Of a DNA stretch of 64,000 bases, positions 63,240-64,000 are shown piece by piece. Source of the DNA: Dermatophagoides farinae (Eukaryota > Arthropoda > Arachnida > Sarcoptiformes > Pyroglyphidae); the NCBI RefSeq assembly GCF_024713945.1, contig NC_134684.1:2895001-2959000 (forward strand). Reading direction: 5' to 3'. How positions within the stretch are numbered: position 1 is the stretch's first letter; each line of letters starts with the position of its first letter. Both the position numbers and the translations under genes were made by a program. A model generated the notes under the pieces. It saw only the letters and a list, made by a program, of their open reading frames with translations, had not been told where the DNA came from and did not search any database.

Positions 63240-64000
63240 ACATTAATTTTATTCTTTAAGTAATGTGTGAAAGAATTAGATGAGAGAATTTTTGTTGGTT
63301 GTCTCCCTTTTGACATATTATATTATATATATTATTGACATTTATAGCTGTTGTAATAATAAAATGATGATGATGATGATGACAATCAAAAATCCACTTG
63401 AAAAAAAACAAGAATAATATTGGTCCATTTTTTGTCAGGAGAACAAAACAGAAAACAATGACAGAATTTTTTGAGAATTCATTTATTTTTTTTTCTATTT
63501 TGACATTACCAGAATCGATTGAACAGAACAGAGTTACTTTCCATTATATGATCAATGAAACAATGGGCGCCAAAGGGAATTTAAAATTTTGCCGTTTGCA
63601 TGATGTGCCATCTATTGATGGGAATTGATGATATTTATTATCGATATTTTGAATCAATTTTTTTGTTTTGTTTCATATATGATACATTACCAGAAAATAA
63701 TTGTTCCATTGCCGTGATAATTAAATAGTTCGTTGTTAGAGTCCTTTGATATCGACTCGCCAAAAGATGCATAATATTTTTATAGATCAAAATAGAAATG
63801 AAAAATTTTTTTTTTCTTACTCATTCTCTCTATGTTGAATTCAAACGAGAAGAAAAGAAAAATTTTTCCATTTTTATTCGGGCCATGAATATTAATTTAA
63901 AAAAAAATCGTTTCGAACGGCCAATATTATGCAAATTTTGACGAAGCGATTCAAGGTTTCAAATTTCAAGTTTTTTTTTCTCTGCAATAAATTCTGCTAA

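Larger units (their letters stand above)
53041..64000. other. 11 kb gene-poor region upstream of the forkhead gene
   Basis: No recognisable gene on either strand; open frames translate microsatellites or A/T homopolymers. The longest AC tract of the window (58161-58199) and many other GT/AC, GAT, AAC and TTG tracts occur here, along with a 24-bp perfect palindrome at 57868-57891. A short non-repetitive frame at about 63470-63628 was noted but not accepted. Long non-coding flanks are common for developmental regulators, so part may be FoxD regulatory DNA. Confidence 0.5.

Noticed and set aside
1-64000. tRNA, rRNA, miRNA, CRISPR array or bacterial-type operon signals
   Set aside because: None was recognised by eye; the spliced genes and microsatellites show a eukaryotic nuclear region. 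tRNAscan or small-RNA data would be needed to exclude short RNA genes.

Overview
This is a 64 kb piece of an AT-rich eukaryotic nuclear genome, most likely from a small arthropod. A mite of the dust-mite/scab-mite group (Astigmata) fits best. The evidence is a split, intron-containing gene organisation with mostly short GT-AG introns, an arthropod-type vitellogenin, an Sgt1 without TPR repeats, very dense (GT)n, (GAT)n and (AAC)n microsatellites, and many proteins swollen by runs of Asn, Gln, Ser, His and Asp. The taxonomic call is inference; there is no rRNA or mitochondrial marker in the window.

Twelve protein genes can be supported. From left to right: a repeat-rich 3 kb flank; an alkaline phosphatase (minus, 3120-5951, six exons, long low-complexity tail); 6 kb without genes; a secretin-family (class B) GPCR (plus, 12183-20042, eight exons, about 1048 aa with greatly enlarged loops); an LSM12 homologue (minus, 20985-22406, five exons); an MBOAT1/2-type lysophospholipid acyltransferase (minus, 23492-25404, six exons); a 4 kb non-coding stretch carrying a 188 bp MITE with near-perfect terminal repeats and TA target duplication (26579-26766); a tandem pair of intronless 99-aa paralogues of no family I recognise (plus, 29567-29866 and 30958-31257); a full-length vitellogenin (minus, 32123-38184, five exons, with a TATAAATA box); a JAMM/MPN-domain protein of the MPND/MYSM1 type (minus, 39423-41150); a small four-TM protein with a PPSY motif (minus, 41737-42490); an Sgt1 co-chaperone (plus) meeting a divergent TFIIB (minus) tail to tail; and an intronless FoxD-type forkhead factor (minus, 51235-53040) set between gene-poor flanks of about 5.5 and 11 kb.

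The genes do not form an operon or a visible pathway; they look like an ordinary neighbourhood of unrelated animal genes. Splice models for the alkaline phosphatase, GPCR, LSM12, MBOAT, vitellogenin, MPN and four-TM genes were built by hand. In each of them exon phases add up to an open frame, which is strong internal support. The most interesting items are the pogo-like MITE, the unrecognised 99-aa paralogue pair, the GPCR with a roughly 177-residue second extracellular loop, and two genes (Sgt1 and the MPN protein) whose N-terminal frames look one base out of register.
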